NCBI RefSeq assembly: GCF_000208745.1
Contig: NC_030851.1
Span: 21,419,708-21,483,707 of the forward strand
Direction of reading: 5' to 3'
Length of the DNA stretch: 64,000 nt
Origin: Theobroma cacao
Taxonomy: Eukaryota; Streptophyta; Magnoliopsida; Malvales; Malvaceae
Position 1 is the stretch's first letter. Every line of letters starts with the position of its first letter. Below the pieces are notes generated by a model. The model had not been told where the DNA came from. It saw nothing but the letters and a program-made list of their open reading frames with translations, and did no database searches. Below, in pieces: positions 22,914 through 34,000 of this stretch. The position numbers were made by a program, and so were the translations under genes.

Positions 22914-23775
22914 TGGTATATGGTTGTAAATACAAATATGTGAGCATTTGATTTGTTGAAATTTGGGAGTTTACATGCGTTACATGTTGCTATTGTTATT
23001 TTAGTAGGATGGCTTGTTTTAAAGGAAAATGAGAATTTTTCCTTGATGTTTTGACTCTCGTTGCAGCGAGAAACTCTCGGGTTTGATAGCCTTCACCAAA
23101 CCTGGTTCTCGCGATAGCGAGAATAAAGTTTGCTTCAGTGAGAAACTTTCTGTCCATTTTGGCTAACTTGTGGGTTTTGCTATATTTTTCGATTCTTTGG
23201 TACCATAGTTGAGTATGGATCTTTCAAGTGATTTACTCATGAAAGGTTTACATGAGGGGTTCTACGAAGAACTAGAAAAAATTGCATTGTTTTGAGAAAA
23301 TGAGTGCATCATGATTTCGATAAACATTCCTTATGGTATGCTTGTTCCCTTCTTGTTTACTCATTGAGTTTATGCTCACCACTTTCAACTTCATGTTTTC
23401 AGATTAAGAGACAGCCGGTAACTAGGACAAGGTGTCCTCGTGGACTTGTATCCATCTTTTGGTAGGTGTCTCGACATTCAGTAGCTGTACATTTGTCCGA
23501 GTCTTTCTGCTGGACATCGAGTCTCCTTTTGTTGTGTATAGACGAACCTAATGTGAATTATTAAGATACATGTGAAGACAGTGTATATACACCTGTTTGG
23601 TATGCCAATATGAAATGGCAATGCTTAATATTAGTTTGATTCTAAGTTATGATATATGACTTAGCAGTTTATGATGGAATGATGAACATGTCAGATTAAT
23701 AGGCTTGCTTGGGCTTAGTGGACTACGTCCATTGGGCCCATGGGCCGATCATGGCCCGAAATTTAGGTCGTGACA
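21367..23775 (+). mobile_element. Solo LTR S2 with TSD TATAT
   Basis: An LTR of the A/B/C/G family from TGTGAGACCTTAACC to TTAGGTCGTGACA, flanked by TATAT at 21362-21366 and 23776-23780. No internal sequence adjoins either end, and B's interior continues on both sides, so this is a solo LTR. It contains an assembly gap. Confidence 0.92.
22563..22877. other. Assembly gap (315 N)
   Basis: A run of 315 N followed at once by a (TA)n run to 22907. By alignment with the A LTR, the missing part includes the place where the hairpin minisatellite lies. The true length is unknown. Confidence 0.99.
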
Positions 23776-24806
23776 TATATATCCCTTTTTGCAATTCAAT
23801 ATTAACCAGTCACTTAAGACTTAAACTCATTCGAATCATGCATGCCTCATGCATTTTTGAATTCCAATTTCTATAATACGTTAGAAGGTTTCCATTATCC
23901 AACTTCATTATCAAGGTTACCTTCAATCATCATTTACACTATTCTTTTATACCAATATAAAATCAGTTTCCCTTAGCCAATTTACAATTTGTACTTGAAA
24001 TTACAAGACTGAGAACAAGGTTCTTCTCAAGTAGCCCTCCATGTCAATGTGAGTATCACTCTCTACTTATAGCTTCCCTTTTTTCTGTAACAACCTAACT
24101 TAATGCTTGTTTTCACAAGATTCACAACAGGATTCCTCCTAAGTATTTCCTTCCAGATACTCACCTTAAACTTATATCTCACCGCATATAGTTGTTTAAC
24201 CCATGGTTTAGCCATTAGGCTTTTTAGCAAGTTTCAAAATCACAAATATTATACTGGCCTCGTATAATGGGAAATTCCTTCTCAAGGATGTTCATGCACT
24301 CTTGAAACACTTAATCACTTATTGGCTCTTTAACCTTTCGAGCATATCATTCCAAAATGGCATGCACTTATTCACCAAGATATTTAAATGCCTGCTCATC
24401 TATTCATACTTCAATTTATCTTCATGGGTTTCTAGCAAGCCATATAATTGGCCTTGTGTTGTTACTAACCCTCTTCATTCAACTAAGTCAAGACGAGATT
24501 TGTAAATTTTAATAACAATACTTTATATTAACTCATTTGCCTTGCTACCCTTGTAATCCTTGATTCACAATTTCATCACTTGGTATTGACATACCTTGTC
24601 GATGTCCCATACCTTCATCTAACCTTTCACTCATTTTTTTTTCTTAGCCTTTAACAAGGCTTAACCTCTTGTCTTCTTTATTTCTTAGGATTTGACTTTA
24701 GTCAACATGTTATTCATTTTAATACTTCACATGGTAGTTTATCTTAATGTAGTTGTCTTGAGAACTCTTTAACTTCTCTTTCTTTTACTTACATGCCCAT
24801 ATAAGG
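23776..24806 (-). mobile_element. Non-coding interior of element B, continued
   Basis: Resumes B after S2. Reverse-complement similarity to E's interior is clear: 24160-24250 against about 45250-45350, and 24640-24720 (TTTGACTTTAGTCAACATG) against about 44810-44880. No gene is seen. It is cut at 24806 by the 5' LTR of element C, so gag, if B had one, would be beyond C. Confidence 0.8.
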
Positions 24807-25295
24807 TGTAGTACCTCGTACTTTAAGGTGGTGGCTAAAAATGCTTACCAGTTGCTAATTCAGATTGATTACCAAGTAAAAAGGGTAATTCAGAAGTGAA
24901 CTTGTGAAACCTCGACCTCTATAGACACGTAACTAGAAGTAGACTAGATAAACGGACTAGGGGTAATTTTGTCATTTTCTTTAGGGAGCCCCTAGAAGTA
25001 TGCTTACAAACATTATTAAGGCTTAAGTAGGCTTAAGGCTCAAATGAATGATGAAAATAAGGATAAGATTACAAAGGAAATAGAAATAATGATGATTTTC
25101 AAGGTAGGGGTAAAATGGTAATTTTGCATCTCGGGTCTAAATTTTCAAATTTTCATGAACTTGAGTACTTCTAGACCATTATGGACTTTGTCCCAGTGTC
25201 CAAAGTAAAATGTTGAACTGAAGGAAAGAAGAAGACAAAGTCACCTTATGGAGGGCATTTTGGTAAATTACATGAAAAATTAGATAAACTTAAGA

Positions 25296-25304
25296 TATAA
25301 ATAT
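25296..25304 (+). promoter_or_regulatory. TATA box of C LTR
   Basis: TATAAATAT inside a conserved stretch; the copy in the 3' LTR is at 53699-53707. Position about 490 bases into the LTR, suiting a Pol II start of element transcription. Not proven. Confidence 0.5.
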
Positions 25305-25944
25305 CTAAAGGTCCAGCAATTTCCAACAGCTTTCAGCCATTTCTTCTTCCCTTCTCATCTCACGTTTCTTCATCTCCATGGGAGACTCCTATAAAGCTTC
25401 AATAGCTCTCTCAATTAACTTCAATTTTCATGCTTTTGAGCACTTTTTCATAGAACCTTCTGTGGTCTTTCACTTTCTCACCTTAAAACCCTTAAAAAGT
25501 CTTACATCCATCTTCCTCTCATTAGCTGGACATGTGGAGAGAGAGAGAGAGAGCATTTCCCTTGTTAGCTTGAAGAATTTTGAAAGAGAATTCAACTACA
25601 AAGACCATCAAGGTAGGTTCCAACAAGGCCTCACATGTCCATTTGGAGCATTAGTTGAGGTTAAAGTCAAGCAAAATAATCAACAAGACCGTTGAGTGAA
25701 CTTGCACTTCAAAATTGTTTTGGGAATGTGAATGTATTTGCACAAAACATTTGAATGATTTTTTCCAACTTTTCTTAAAAAAAAAAACGGGTGCCTTGGG
25801 AGCAAGCCCTTGATAAATTATTTTGATGTGGTGAAATGTGAAAAAAAAAAGAAAAAGATGAATCCATGTGCTCCTCCATTTTTGCTAATATATATATACA
25901 AGTATCTGTTGTGCCTTAATAAATAATAATTATGTGATGATGAT

Positions 25945-26105
25945 GACCTGGCTATGTGCGAGTAGGGAGTGCACATCAGCTAATGATGACTCGACTATGT
26001 GAGAGTAGGGAGTGCACATAAGCCAATGATGACCCAGCTATGTGCGAGTAGGGAGTGCACATGAGCTGATAATGTTGAAATGTGTGAGTAGGGAGTGCAC
26101 ATGAC
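25945..26105 (+). repeat. Hairpin minisatellite in C 5' LTR
   Basis: Four units with the constant core GAGTAGGGAGTGCACAT. The third (CAGCTATGTGC...GCACATGAGCTG) still forms a full stem; the first two have mismatches and the fourth has lost its outer arm. Confidence 0.8.
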
Positions 26106-27307
26106 AATGAATGAAGTGGGGTGGTGTACTTGTTGATATATGTTTATATATGTATATGTGATAGAAAGTTTATGATTATAATACGTGATTGTTTTGAATG
26201 TTGATAACTTGATTATTGTCAATGTGTTCACTTTGATGTGCAATATGGTAGGGATGGATTTTGTGGCATGTGAAAGCCCCTTAATTGTCATCTGCCCTAA
26301 ATCTTGCTACAAAGAGAATGCATTCTCGTTGATGCGAGAAACTCTCGGGTGGTGGGGGCATAAACCAACGCTGTTTCTCGCTACAGCGAGAAACTCTCAA
26401 GTGGTCCCAAAATTCTAGTGCAGTGTTTCCACTTTAATGAAGATTTTGACCACTTTTCGATCAAAACTGGGTAAGTGGTAAACATAAAAGTTATATCCCT
26501 GACTCTTATCTTTCTAATGGTCCAAAAATCATGCCAATTGGACTTCTTTAATAGGAGATATGCTTGAAAAACTAAAACATATGCAAACTGAGACTATTTC
26601 TCGCTGCAACGAAAAACTTGTTGCCATGCTTGCTACCTTGCTTGATTTTGACATATTTTTCACCCATTTAACTTCATGGATTGATCATGGTTTTTGCAGC
26701 ACTATGAGGTTATTAATCAAAGTTTGAAATGAGGGGTTTTTAGTAAGAAATTAAATCAATTGCATTGTTCGAAACAAGTGCATCATGATTTCCAAGTTCT
26801 TCTTATCTATTGCTTGTTCCCTTTTTATGTTCACTCACTGAGTTTTATACTCATGTTTTTAAACTTCATGTTTTCAGATTCGGAGGCAATTGGGACCTAG
26901 ATTGAGTGTCGACATATGCTCGTCCTCTTGGTAGGTACTATGGCATCTTAGTAGCCGTACCTTCACCCACGGTCACTCCGCTGACGGTCAAGAGTCTGTT
27001 ACCTGTGAACATGTATATGTAATGTAATCCGCTATGATCCATGTTATAAGTCAAATAGGTATATTTCATTACAGATGCCACTATGAGTTGGCAAATGGGT
27101 GACATTATTTTCACATAATAAAATTATGAGTATTGGGTCACTATAAAATGTTACTAAAATATTTTTAATTGAGAATTACAATATGCGGTTTTAGAAATGA
27201 TGGTTGGGATTAATAATCGGGATTGCATAAATATGCTTGCTTGGGCTTAGTGGGCTATACCCATTGGGCCCATGCGCCGATCATAGCCCGAAATTTAGGT
27301 CGTGACA

Positions 27308-27451
27308 AAGGTGGTATCAAAGCCTTAGGTTTAGTCGAGTCCTAGGGATTCTTGTGTCAGTCAACGGAGTTGTCGGAGTTAATGGAGAGTCTTGTTTATG
27401 GTTTGTGGCTGTAGCACAATCCATAGACAAGAGGCCATATGAACTACTATT
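27308..27451 (+). mobile_element. Primer-binding site and leader of element C
   Basis: TGGTATCAAAGCC at 27312-27324 is 4 bases after the LTR and matches the plant initiator tRNA-Met primer site (TGGTATCAGAGCC) with one change. The remaining leader has no gene. It is interrupted at 27451 by the SIRE-type LTR; 27447-27451 (CTATT) is the left TSD. Confidence 0.85.
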
Positions 27452-28583
27452 TGTTGGTCCCAATAATATGTGCTAGAGAGGGGGTGAATAGCACAATGTG
27501 GTTTTTTCAAAAATTGACTTCTAATTGGAGACAAATGCACAATAAAAGAAAGAACTTAAAGATGAAAAAAAATTGAAAATAAAACAGACAAACACACAGC
27601 TATTTATAGTGGTTCGGTCCAAGACCTACATCCACTACTTGGATTATCCAACCAAGGATTTTCCAAAGAATCCACTAGGAACTGGTGATATTCACAAGCT
27701 TTCACCAAGCTTTACAATCACTTTTACAAGGCTCAGCCAAAACCTTTTACACTAGTTTTTCACGGGCTAAACTAAAACCCAAAGTGGTTTTTCTAAGGCT
27801 CAACCACAACCTATAACAATCAAGCTATCCCAAGCTTGAATAACCCGTTAGAGAGACTTCCTCACTCAAAGAGTACAAGAAAAGAAGTAGAAGAAAGTAC
27901 CTAAGATCACAAGTTGATCTAAATGGTGGAAGGTTGAGAACAGAATACAAGTACAAAGAATGGGCGTTAAGGTACAACAGGGTACAAGAGAGATTTTTTG
28001 GTTTTTCAGCTCTTATGTGGTTCAAATCTCTCTAATACTTCTTGGAACTACTTTCTAATTGTTGGAAGACCTTTTTATACTTGGAGAAACATCTTTGATG
28101 GCAGTTTGACAGTTTTCTAGCCGTTGGAGACAGTTGAGAGTCGATTCTAGCCATTACTCTGTCTTTTAGTGTAATTTTCAAACTTGCAAACAGAATGCTT
28201 TTGGTTGACTAACCAATATCTTAGTTGACTAAGTTGTCTCTATTTTCTACTCCTTGTCTCTAGCAGTTCTAGCAGTAAACACTTAGTCGACTAGCTCATT
28301 TCTTGGTCGACTAAGTTGGTTCTGTTTCTCAATAATCTTCAGCCCGCCGTTTCTCCAATTTGAATCTTGGCCAATCGACATTCTTCCTTTTTCAACTAAT
28401 GAGCTTCCTCCTTGTTAAGCAGTCATGTCTTTTCATTTTTATCTATCTTTTTCTTTTGATATACACTTTTGAAAGATTGATTTATTAATTTCATACATTA
28501 ATTTTTCTGCACACTGAAGTAAACGCATTAGACACAAATGTGTGGGAATGTTTTATTATCATAAAAAACTAATGGAGCCAACA
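27452..28583 (-). mobile_element. Solo LTR of SIRE-type copia element H
   Basis: A 1132-bp LTR with inverted ends TGTTGG...CCAACA, flanked by CTATT on both sides (27447-27451 and 28584-28588). It is closely similar to the H LTR at 37361-38487. A minus-strand TATA box (TATAAAAAG) lies near 28070-28079. Because both flanks carry the TSD and the right flank is C interior rather than H interior, this copy is structurally a solo LTR even though an H interior lies 1.4 kb away. Confidence 0.9.
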
Positions 28584-29994
28584 CTATTCCTAGTAACCTA
28601 CCCTCTTGCTAACATTATCCAAAGGTCATAAGTGGTGTTGTTGTCTGGGTTTGAGATGCCACTTGAGACACGAGCTATTGTTTGAAAGATTTTAAGCAAA
28701 TGCTTCCAATGAAAGGCTAATGTAATAACAAATTCCTCTGATTAAAGATGGAGGAAATTGGAGCTGGACTAATAGGTTCGTAATGACTTATTCATTTAGT
28801 GGAGTTATAACTTGAGCCTTTAATTGTGAATGAGAAGAAATTAGATGATATTGGATCATTATTGCGGTCTATATAAAGAAACATATACAGTAATGGTACA
28901 ATGGGCGCACTTTGATTAGAATGAATAGTGATAATTGTGATTCACTTTGAGTCTATAAATTTAAGCATTGAGGTAAGAGTAAGCCAATACTTATGTGCAC
29001 GGAGGTAAGTGCACTAGGTTAATCAAGCTTTTTATGCTTTATATAAATGGTGTTGGGCTTCCGAAATATTTGTATGAGAATGTGTGTTGAATATGTGTAC
29101 AACAGGTTAAAGGGAGCTAGTTTTGATTCCAATTAAGTGACCATGAGATCCCAAGGGTTAATTTGAAGTATTATGGTTTAAAATTAAAGGTATATGAATT
29201 AGCTCAAAGGTGAAAATCAGTGATTATTATAATTGATGGTAGTCATGAAGAAAAAGGCTAGTAAACAAACCTGCTCTAAGGATGAGCTTGAATTTTGCTA
29301 TGCTTAGCATGGAGCCAAAGGATTAAAGCACAAGGTTTGGATTTAGTATTTTGAAGTTAAATGACTTAGAAATGATTAACTTAGTCTAAGTGCTATATGG
29401 AGTTCTATATTGAGATTGATATATGAATTGCTTTAAAAGTCAGTTTAAAAATCTGTTTGGTTCAATATGCAACCTATGATGTAAGTGATTAGTCTTGAAT
29501 GTGATTTCTCCAAAAGTAAGGAACTTAGAACATGTGGATTTTCATATATGTTCTAAGAGGAAACTTCTGCATCTTAAGTTTAAGAAATTTTGATCTTATG
29601 ACTGCAAAGGCAAGATACAAAAAAAAAATTAAGTGAATTGTTTATCTTATGGATGTAATTGGTTAAGAACTAATGAGTAAAGTCAAGATCTCAACACTAA
29701 GTGGTGTACAATTTGATATATGTGTATCTAAGAGTAAATTTGGACATCATTGCTTAATCAATTTGCACTGAATGTTATGGTAAAGGTATGTAAATGCTAG
29801 TAGTGAAGTATGCCCAAAGTGAGATATGTTGAGACTAATGTTCTGATTGCAAACTTATGATAGAAAGCTAGTTTTGCAAATTATGGTTTTTATGACCATG
29901 AAATATATGGAGGTTACCATTATGTAAGCATACACTCGAAGTTGTATATCTTGTGATTCACATTCATTATGTTGAATGAGATATTCCATAGAAG
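28584..29994 (+). mobile_element. Non-coding interior of element C, first copy (Y)
   Basis: Sequence of C next to the H insertion site, with no domain-bearing frame. It is repeated right of the H LTR at 38488-39154 and on to 49835-50312. Similarity stops sharply at 29994 (after ATTCCATAGAAG). It retains an uninterrupted site (AAAGTAAGGAACTTAG near 29514) at the place where E inserted in the other copy. Confidence 0.85.
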
Positions 29995-30618
29995 GAGACA
30001 TATCAGCATTCATGTCTCACACTACCATATAAACAACAAAATTAAAATTGAATGTTCAAATGCCACCATGGCACAAATAGCAGTTAATAAAAAAGATGTT
30101 CCAAAATTGCCCCTAGTCTATTTTTTCTTTCTATCCCCTATTTTTCTAAGTTCCTGCTCCTGGTTCATTTCTGCTTTCTTTTTTCCCTAAGTTCCTTCCT
30201 AGTTCCTCCACCTTAACATTTTTTTAATTATTTTCTAGTTCTTAGTTCCTTTTTCCTTGGTTCTGCCATTCTACTCCCCCTTTTTGTCAACATCAAAGCA
30301 AAAGGCTTCTAGTCTTTTGATGTGTCAGAGGGTGTGGATTCAGTGTCTTAGAAAGGGTTTAGAGGAAAAGGAAAGGGTTTTCTTAGAGGTTATGATTTTT
30401 AGGAGAAGGTTCAGGTGAGGATAAATTGACTAGAGTCTGAGGTGAAGTGACTGGAGCTGTCTTGGATTTGTTTGCCAATCGAGAAGAGTTTCTTCTCTTG
30501 AGAAATGCTGTCTTTGTGGCCATGGTTTTCCTTTCTTTGGTGGGTGGTTTTCTCACTGGCTGTGGTGTTGCAGTAACTTTTTATTTTCCTTTTCCAGATT
30601 TGGCTTTCATTTTAGAAC
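29995..30618 (-). mobile_element. 3' untranslated end of H interior
   Basis: Pyrimidine-rich on the + strand. A block CTCCCCCTTTTTGTC near 30275-30290 reads GACAAAAAGGGGGAG on the element strand, a purine motif often seen toward the 3' end of SIRE-type elements. The junction with C sequence at 29994/29995 is a rearrangement breakpoint, so the last part before the 3' LTR is missing. Confidence 0.6.
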
Positions 30619-32083
30619 TTATGTAGATGCATTCTGCTGATCTTTTATCTTTGTAGCTACTTTTTTAGCCTGTTTCTCAACTTGCTCTTCCTTGACCATT
30701 TGGTGGAATAACCCCATGATTGATACTTCTTCAGAGTGTGGAGGAGATGGTTGAGGCTGAGGTTTAGCTAGGGTATTTTCTTGATCAGAAGTAGTTTTCA
30801 TAGTGCCTTGATTAGATTCATCCTTATCTTGTAGCTTAGATGAAGGTGATTTTTATGGCTATTCCTCTTCTAGCTCATGACCTTCTGCTAGAAAACCATA
30901 ACTTGCACCATGAGAAGCAGACCCTTCTACTTGCAAAGCTGAACTTTCAGCATGTTGCTGTGCTGGTGAAGCACTTGGTATTTCAAAAGAATCAGCAACA
31001 GCAGGTTCTGATGGGATTTATTCTTTTTCCTTTACTTCATTTTCCAATTTAGCAAGTTTCTCTTCAATCTTCAGTAATCTAGCGCCCTGATCAGTTAACT
31101 TTCCATCCATCCTCATTAATAGATTAAAGATCATTTCACTTGAGAATTGTGAGGATGCTCCCTCTATTGGTTCTGGTATTGCAGAAACCTTGGGTGTTTT
31201 AGTGAATTTCTCACTATCCAGCTTGTATCCCATTTTCATCAAGCTGCCAGAGTAAATGGCTTGATCTCTAGTCTTCACCATGTCTATTTCATACCTCTTG
31301 GCCCAAACTCCATTTTCTAGACAAGGGATGTGATGACATTCCCATAGGGCAGATTGACTTTATCAAGTTTGCAAACTCCTCCCATATTTTCTATCATGAA
31401 CCTGCCTATATTTAGAGCAACCCCATTAAAGGCATGTTCCATCAGCCAAAGATCCCGAAAGCTGATGTAACTTAAACTTCCACTTCCCATAATAATGAGT
31501 GATTGTATTTTTCTAGGAACTCATACTCACATTCTTCACACTCGATTTTCAGTAAGCTACCTAAATCATCAACAGTGACAACAAATTCTTTCCCATTCAA
31601 ATACACATTTAAACCATTTTCGACATAGTCATCAGAATCCTCTAATTCTTTTTCTCCCAAAGCAATGTTGGAATAGAACTCCTTTACCAGACTTGAACTA
31701 TAAGATCTATTCTTAAAAGTGCTATATTCATTAAAATAGCCGGATAAATTTGCCTGAATTTCTAAGTTCTCATTAAAACTCTTCCAGTCAATATATTTGC
31801 CACAGGTCATAGGTGCATTCTCAATTTTTTTGAACCTCAGTTCATGCATCCTATTTCTAAACTTAGAAGAGGGAGAACTAGTACCTTTCTTGAGTGTGGA
31901 TTCCTTGTCCTTCTTCTTTTTTGGTTTTTGCTTCTTTTCTTTCAGTTTCTCTAATATCTCTTTCATTGAAGCAGACATGATTTTCTATTTCTTCTTAGGT
32001 ATTTCCGCTTCAGGCCCTTCTTTCAGTGGCCTCTTAGCTTTCTTATTTTTAATTATTTTTTTACTTTGTGAGGTTTTTCCCAT
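30619..32083 (-). pseudogene. Extra ORF downstream of pol in H (plant-transposon-domain-like, coiled coil)
   Basis: Sense-orientation region 3' of pol. An ATG at 32083 opens a Lys-rich start (MGKTSQSKKIIKNKK) with one TAG before 31978. The frame to 31472 holds WKSFNENLEIQ, LVKEFYSNIA and GKEFVVTVDDLGSLL. This arrangement resembles the putative plant transposon domain (Pfam Transposase_32) found in extra ORFs of large retroelements. After several stops, 31281-31018 encodes a likely coiled coil (MRMDGKLTDQG, LLKIEEKLAKLENEVKEKE). 30801-30619 is a charged tail. Function unknown; an env-like role has been proposed for downstream ORFs in this lineage, but no signal peptide or membrane segment is visible here. 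Confidence 0.65.
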
Positions 32084-32499
32084 TTTGAATCAAGGATTTT
32101 TCTAACTAGGGTTCTGTCTAAATGGCAAAGGTATGAATCAATTTCAGAGGACAATGTGAAGAGATGGGTTTCAATTTCAGAGGCTCGGGTATCAGAGGAG
32201 AGAAAATGAGAAGTTATCAGCAATTAATTCCCAAAAAACTGTCTGTCTCCCCCTTAAATATTGCCTTATTCTATTTGCTCAAAATTTCAAAACTCCCTTT
32301 AAATTTTGATTATTCACTTTAGGCAGTATTATTTCTTTCCTTATCACTCGGTACACACATTCTTTATATTATTTTATTCCTCTCTTATTTTATTGACTGA
32401 GTTTTATTATTTAATGCTATGAGAACACTCTTAGTTGACTAAGATTCATCTTAGTCGACCAAATGTATTCTGTTTCATGTGCATGAGCCAAATATTTTC

Positions 32500-33256
32500 T
32501 CACAGTTCTTGTTGTCTAAGCATAACTAGATTTCTTCTAATTTCACAGAATCTATCTTCATTCAGCAGTTTAGTAAAAATATCAGCTAGTTGATGCAAAG
32601 TATTCACAAATTCAATTTTAACATCATTTTTCACTACATGGTCTCTAACAAAATGATGTCTAATCTCAATATGTTTTTTTTCTAGTGTGCTGCACAAGAT
32701 TCTTTGAAATATTAATTGCACTTGTATTGTCACAGTATATTGGTATGTTATGCATTGATAACCCATAGTCCTCTAATTGTTGTTTAATCCATAATATTTG
32801 GGCACAACAACTACCTAATAATACATACTCTGCTTCTGTTGTAGATAAAGCCACTAAGTTTTGCTTTTTGTTGGACCATGACATTAGCATACTACCTATA
32901 AATTGACATGTTACACTAGTGCTTTTCTTATCAGTTTTGCTGCTAGCAAAATCAGCATCTGAATATCCAACTAGGCTAAAAGTTGATTTTCTAGAATACC
33001 ATATGCCTAGAGTTTGAGTTTCTAAAAGGTATCTAAAAATTCTCTTAACAGCTGTTAGGTGTGATTCTTTAGGTTGTGACTGAAATCTAGCACACAAACA
33101 CACACTAAACTGAATATCTAGTCTACTTGCTATTAAGTAAAGTAGTGAACCGATCATACCTCTATATAGATTTTGATCTACATTTTTTTCTTTTTCATCA
33201 AGATCAAGTCTTGTGCATGGACTCATTGTTGCGGAGATTGGTTTTAGCTTCAACAT
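32500..33256 (-). pseudogene. Copia RNase H domain of H
   Basis: Typical RNase H blocks: [57 protein letters not shown], then [13 protein letters not shown] and [10 protein letters not shown] frameshift at a run of eight T (32673-32680) separates the two halves near KHIEIRHH. The polyprotein stop follows at about 32500. Confidence 0.93.
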
Positions 33257-33994
33257 TTCAAACTTTTTGAGGATATCTTAAGTGTACTTTTCTTGGTTGA
33301 TGAAGATTTCTTCCTCACTTTGCTTTATTTGAAGGCCAAGAAAGTACTTCAATTCTCCCATCATGCTCATCTCAAATTCACCCTGCATTTCTTTTGCAAA
33401 GTTCTTGCATAAAGCCTCATTAATTGCACCAAGTATAATCTCATCCATATATATTTGCACAACAATTAAATCGTTTAAACATCTTTTAATAAACAATGTA
33501 GTATCAATGCTACCTTTATCATAACCTTTTTCAACCATAAATTTTGAAAGCCTCTCATACCAAGCTCTAGGAGCTTGTTTCAATCCATACAAGGCTTTGT
33601 GGAGCTTGTACACATGGTCTGTTTTTTCAAAATCTTCAAAACTTGGTGGTTGTTCAATATACACTTCCTCTTGAATGAATCCATTTAAAAATGCACTTTT
33701 TACATCCATTTGGTATGATTTGAAATTCATGAAGCATTAAAAAGCTAACAGTAACTTTATGGCTTCAATTCTAGCAACCAGTGTAAAGGTTTCATCATAG
33801 TCTATTCCTTTCTCTTGGTTGTACCCTTGGGCTATTAACCTAGCTTTATTTCTAACTACATTTCCTTGCTCATCTACCTTATTTCTAAACACCCATTTTG
33901 TGCCAACAATATGGTGATTTGAAGGTCTAGGTACTAGTGACCATACATGATTTTTTTTGAATTGGTCAAGTTCCTCTTGCATGGCCATTATCAA
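33257..33994 (-). pseudogene. Copia reverse transcriptase of H
   Basis: RT blocks in order: EELDQFKKNHVW, VGTKWVFRNK, ARLIAQGYNQ, FTLVARIEAIK, MDVKSAFLNG, ALYGLKQAPRAWYERLS and GELKYFLGLQIKQ. The catalytic YVDD-type box is YMDE, so one catalytic Asp is Glu. Stops near 33735 and 33275 break the frame. Minus strand, between integrase and RNase H as expected for copia. Confidence 0.93.
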
Positions 33995-34000
33995 ACTTTC

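Larger units (their letters stand above)
24807..27307 (+). mobile_element. 5' LTR of LARD-like element C
   Basis: A 2501-bp LTR from TGTAGTACCTCGTAC to TTTAGGTCGTGACA. The same start recurs at 53206, right after a polypurine tract. From 24903 on it is like the A/B LTRs (TGTGAAACCTCGACC), so C has 96 extra bases at its 5' edge. It carries a TATA box (25296-25304), a GA microsatellite near 25540, hairpin units (25945-26105) and CTGCAG-like palindromes (about 26325-26600). The probable left TSD base string TAAGG (24802-24806) has no partner in the window. Confidence 0.92.

Noticed and set aside
22524..22947. Frames of about 130 codons
   Set aside because: They run through the N gap and a TA repeat.
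25378..25695. 105-codon frame in the C 5' LTR
   Set aside because: Crosses the GA microsatellite; the equivalent place in the 3' LTR is not open in the same way, and no domain is seen.
27312..27324. tRNA gene
   Set aside because: Only a 13-base match to the 3' end of initiator tRNA-Met next to an LTR, which is a primer-binding site.
30619..32083. Envelope gene in H
   Set aside because: No signal peptide, hydrophobic segment or fusion-type motif is visible; the motifs fit a plant-transposon-type domain better.
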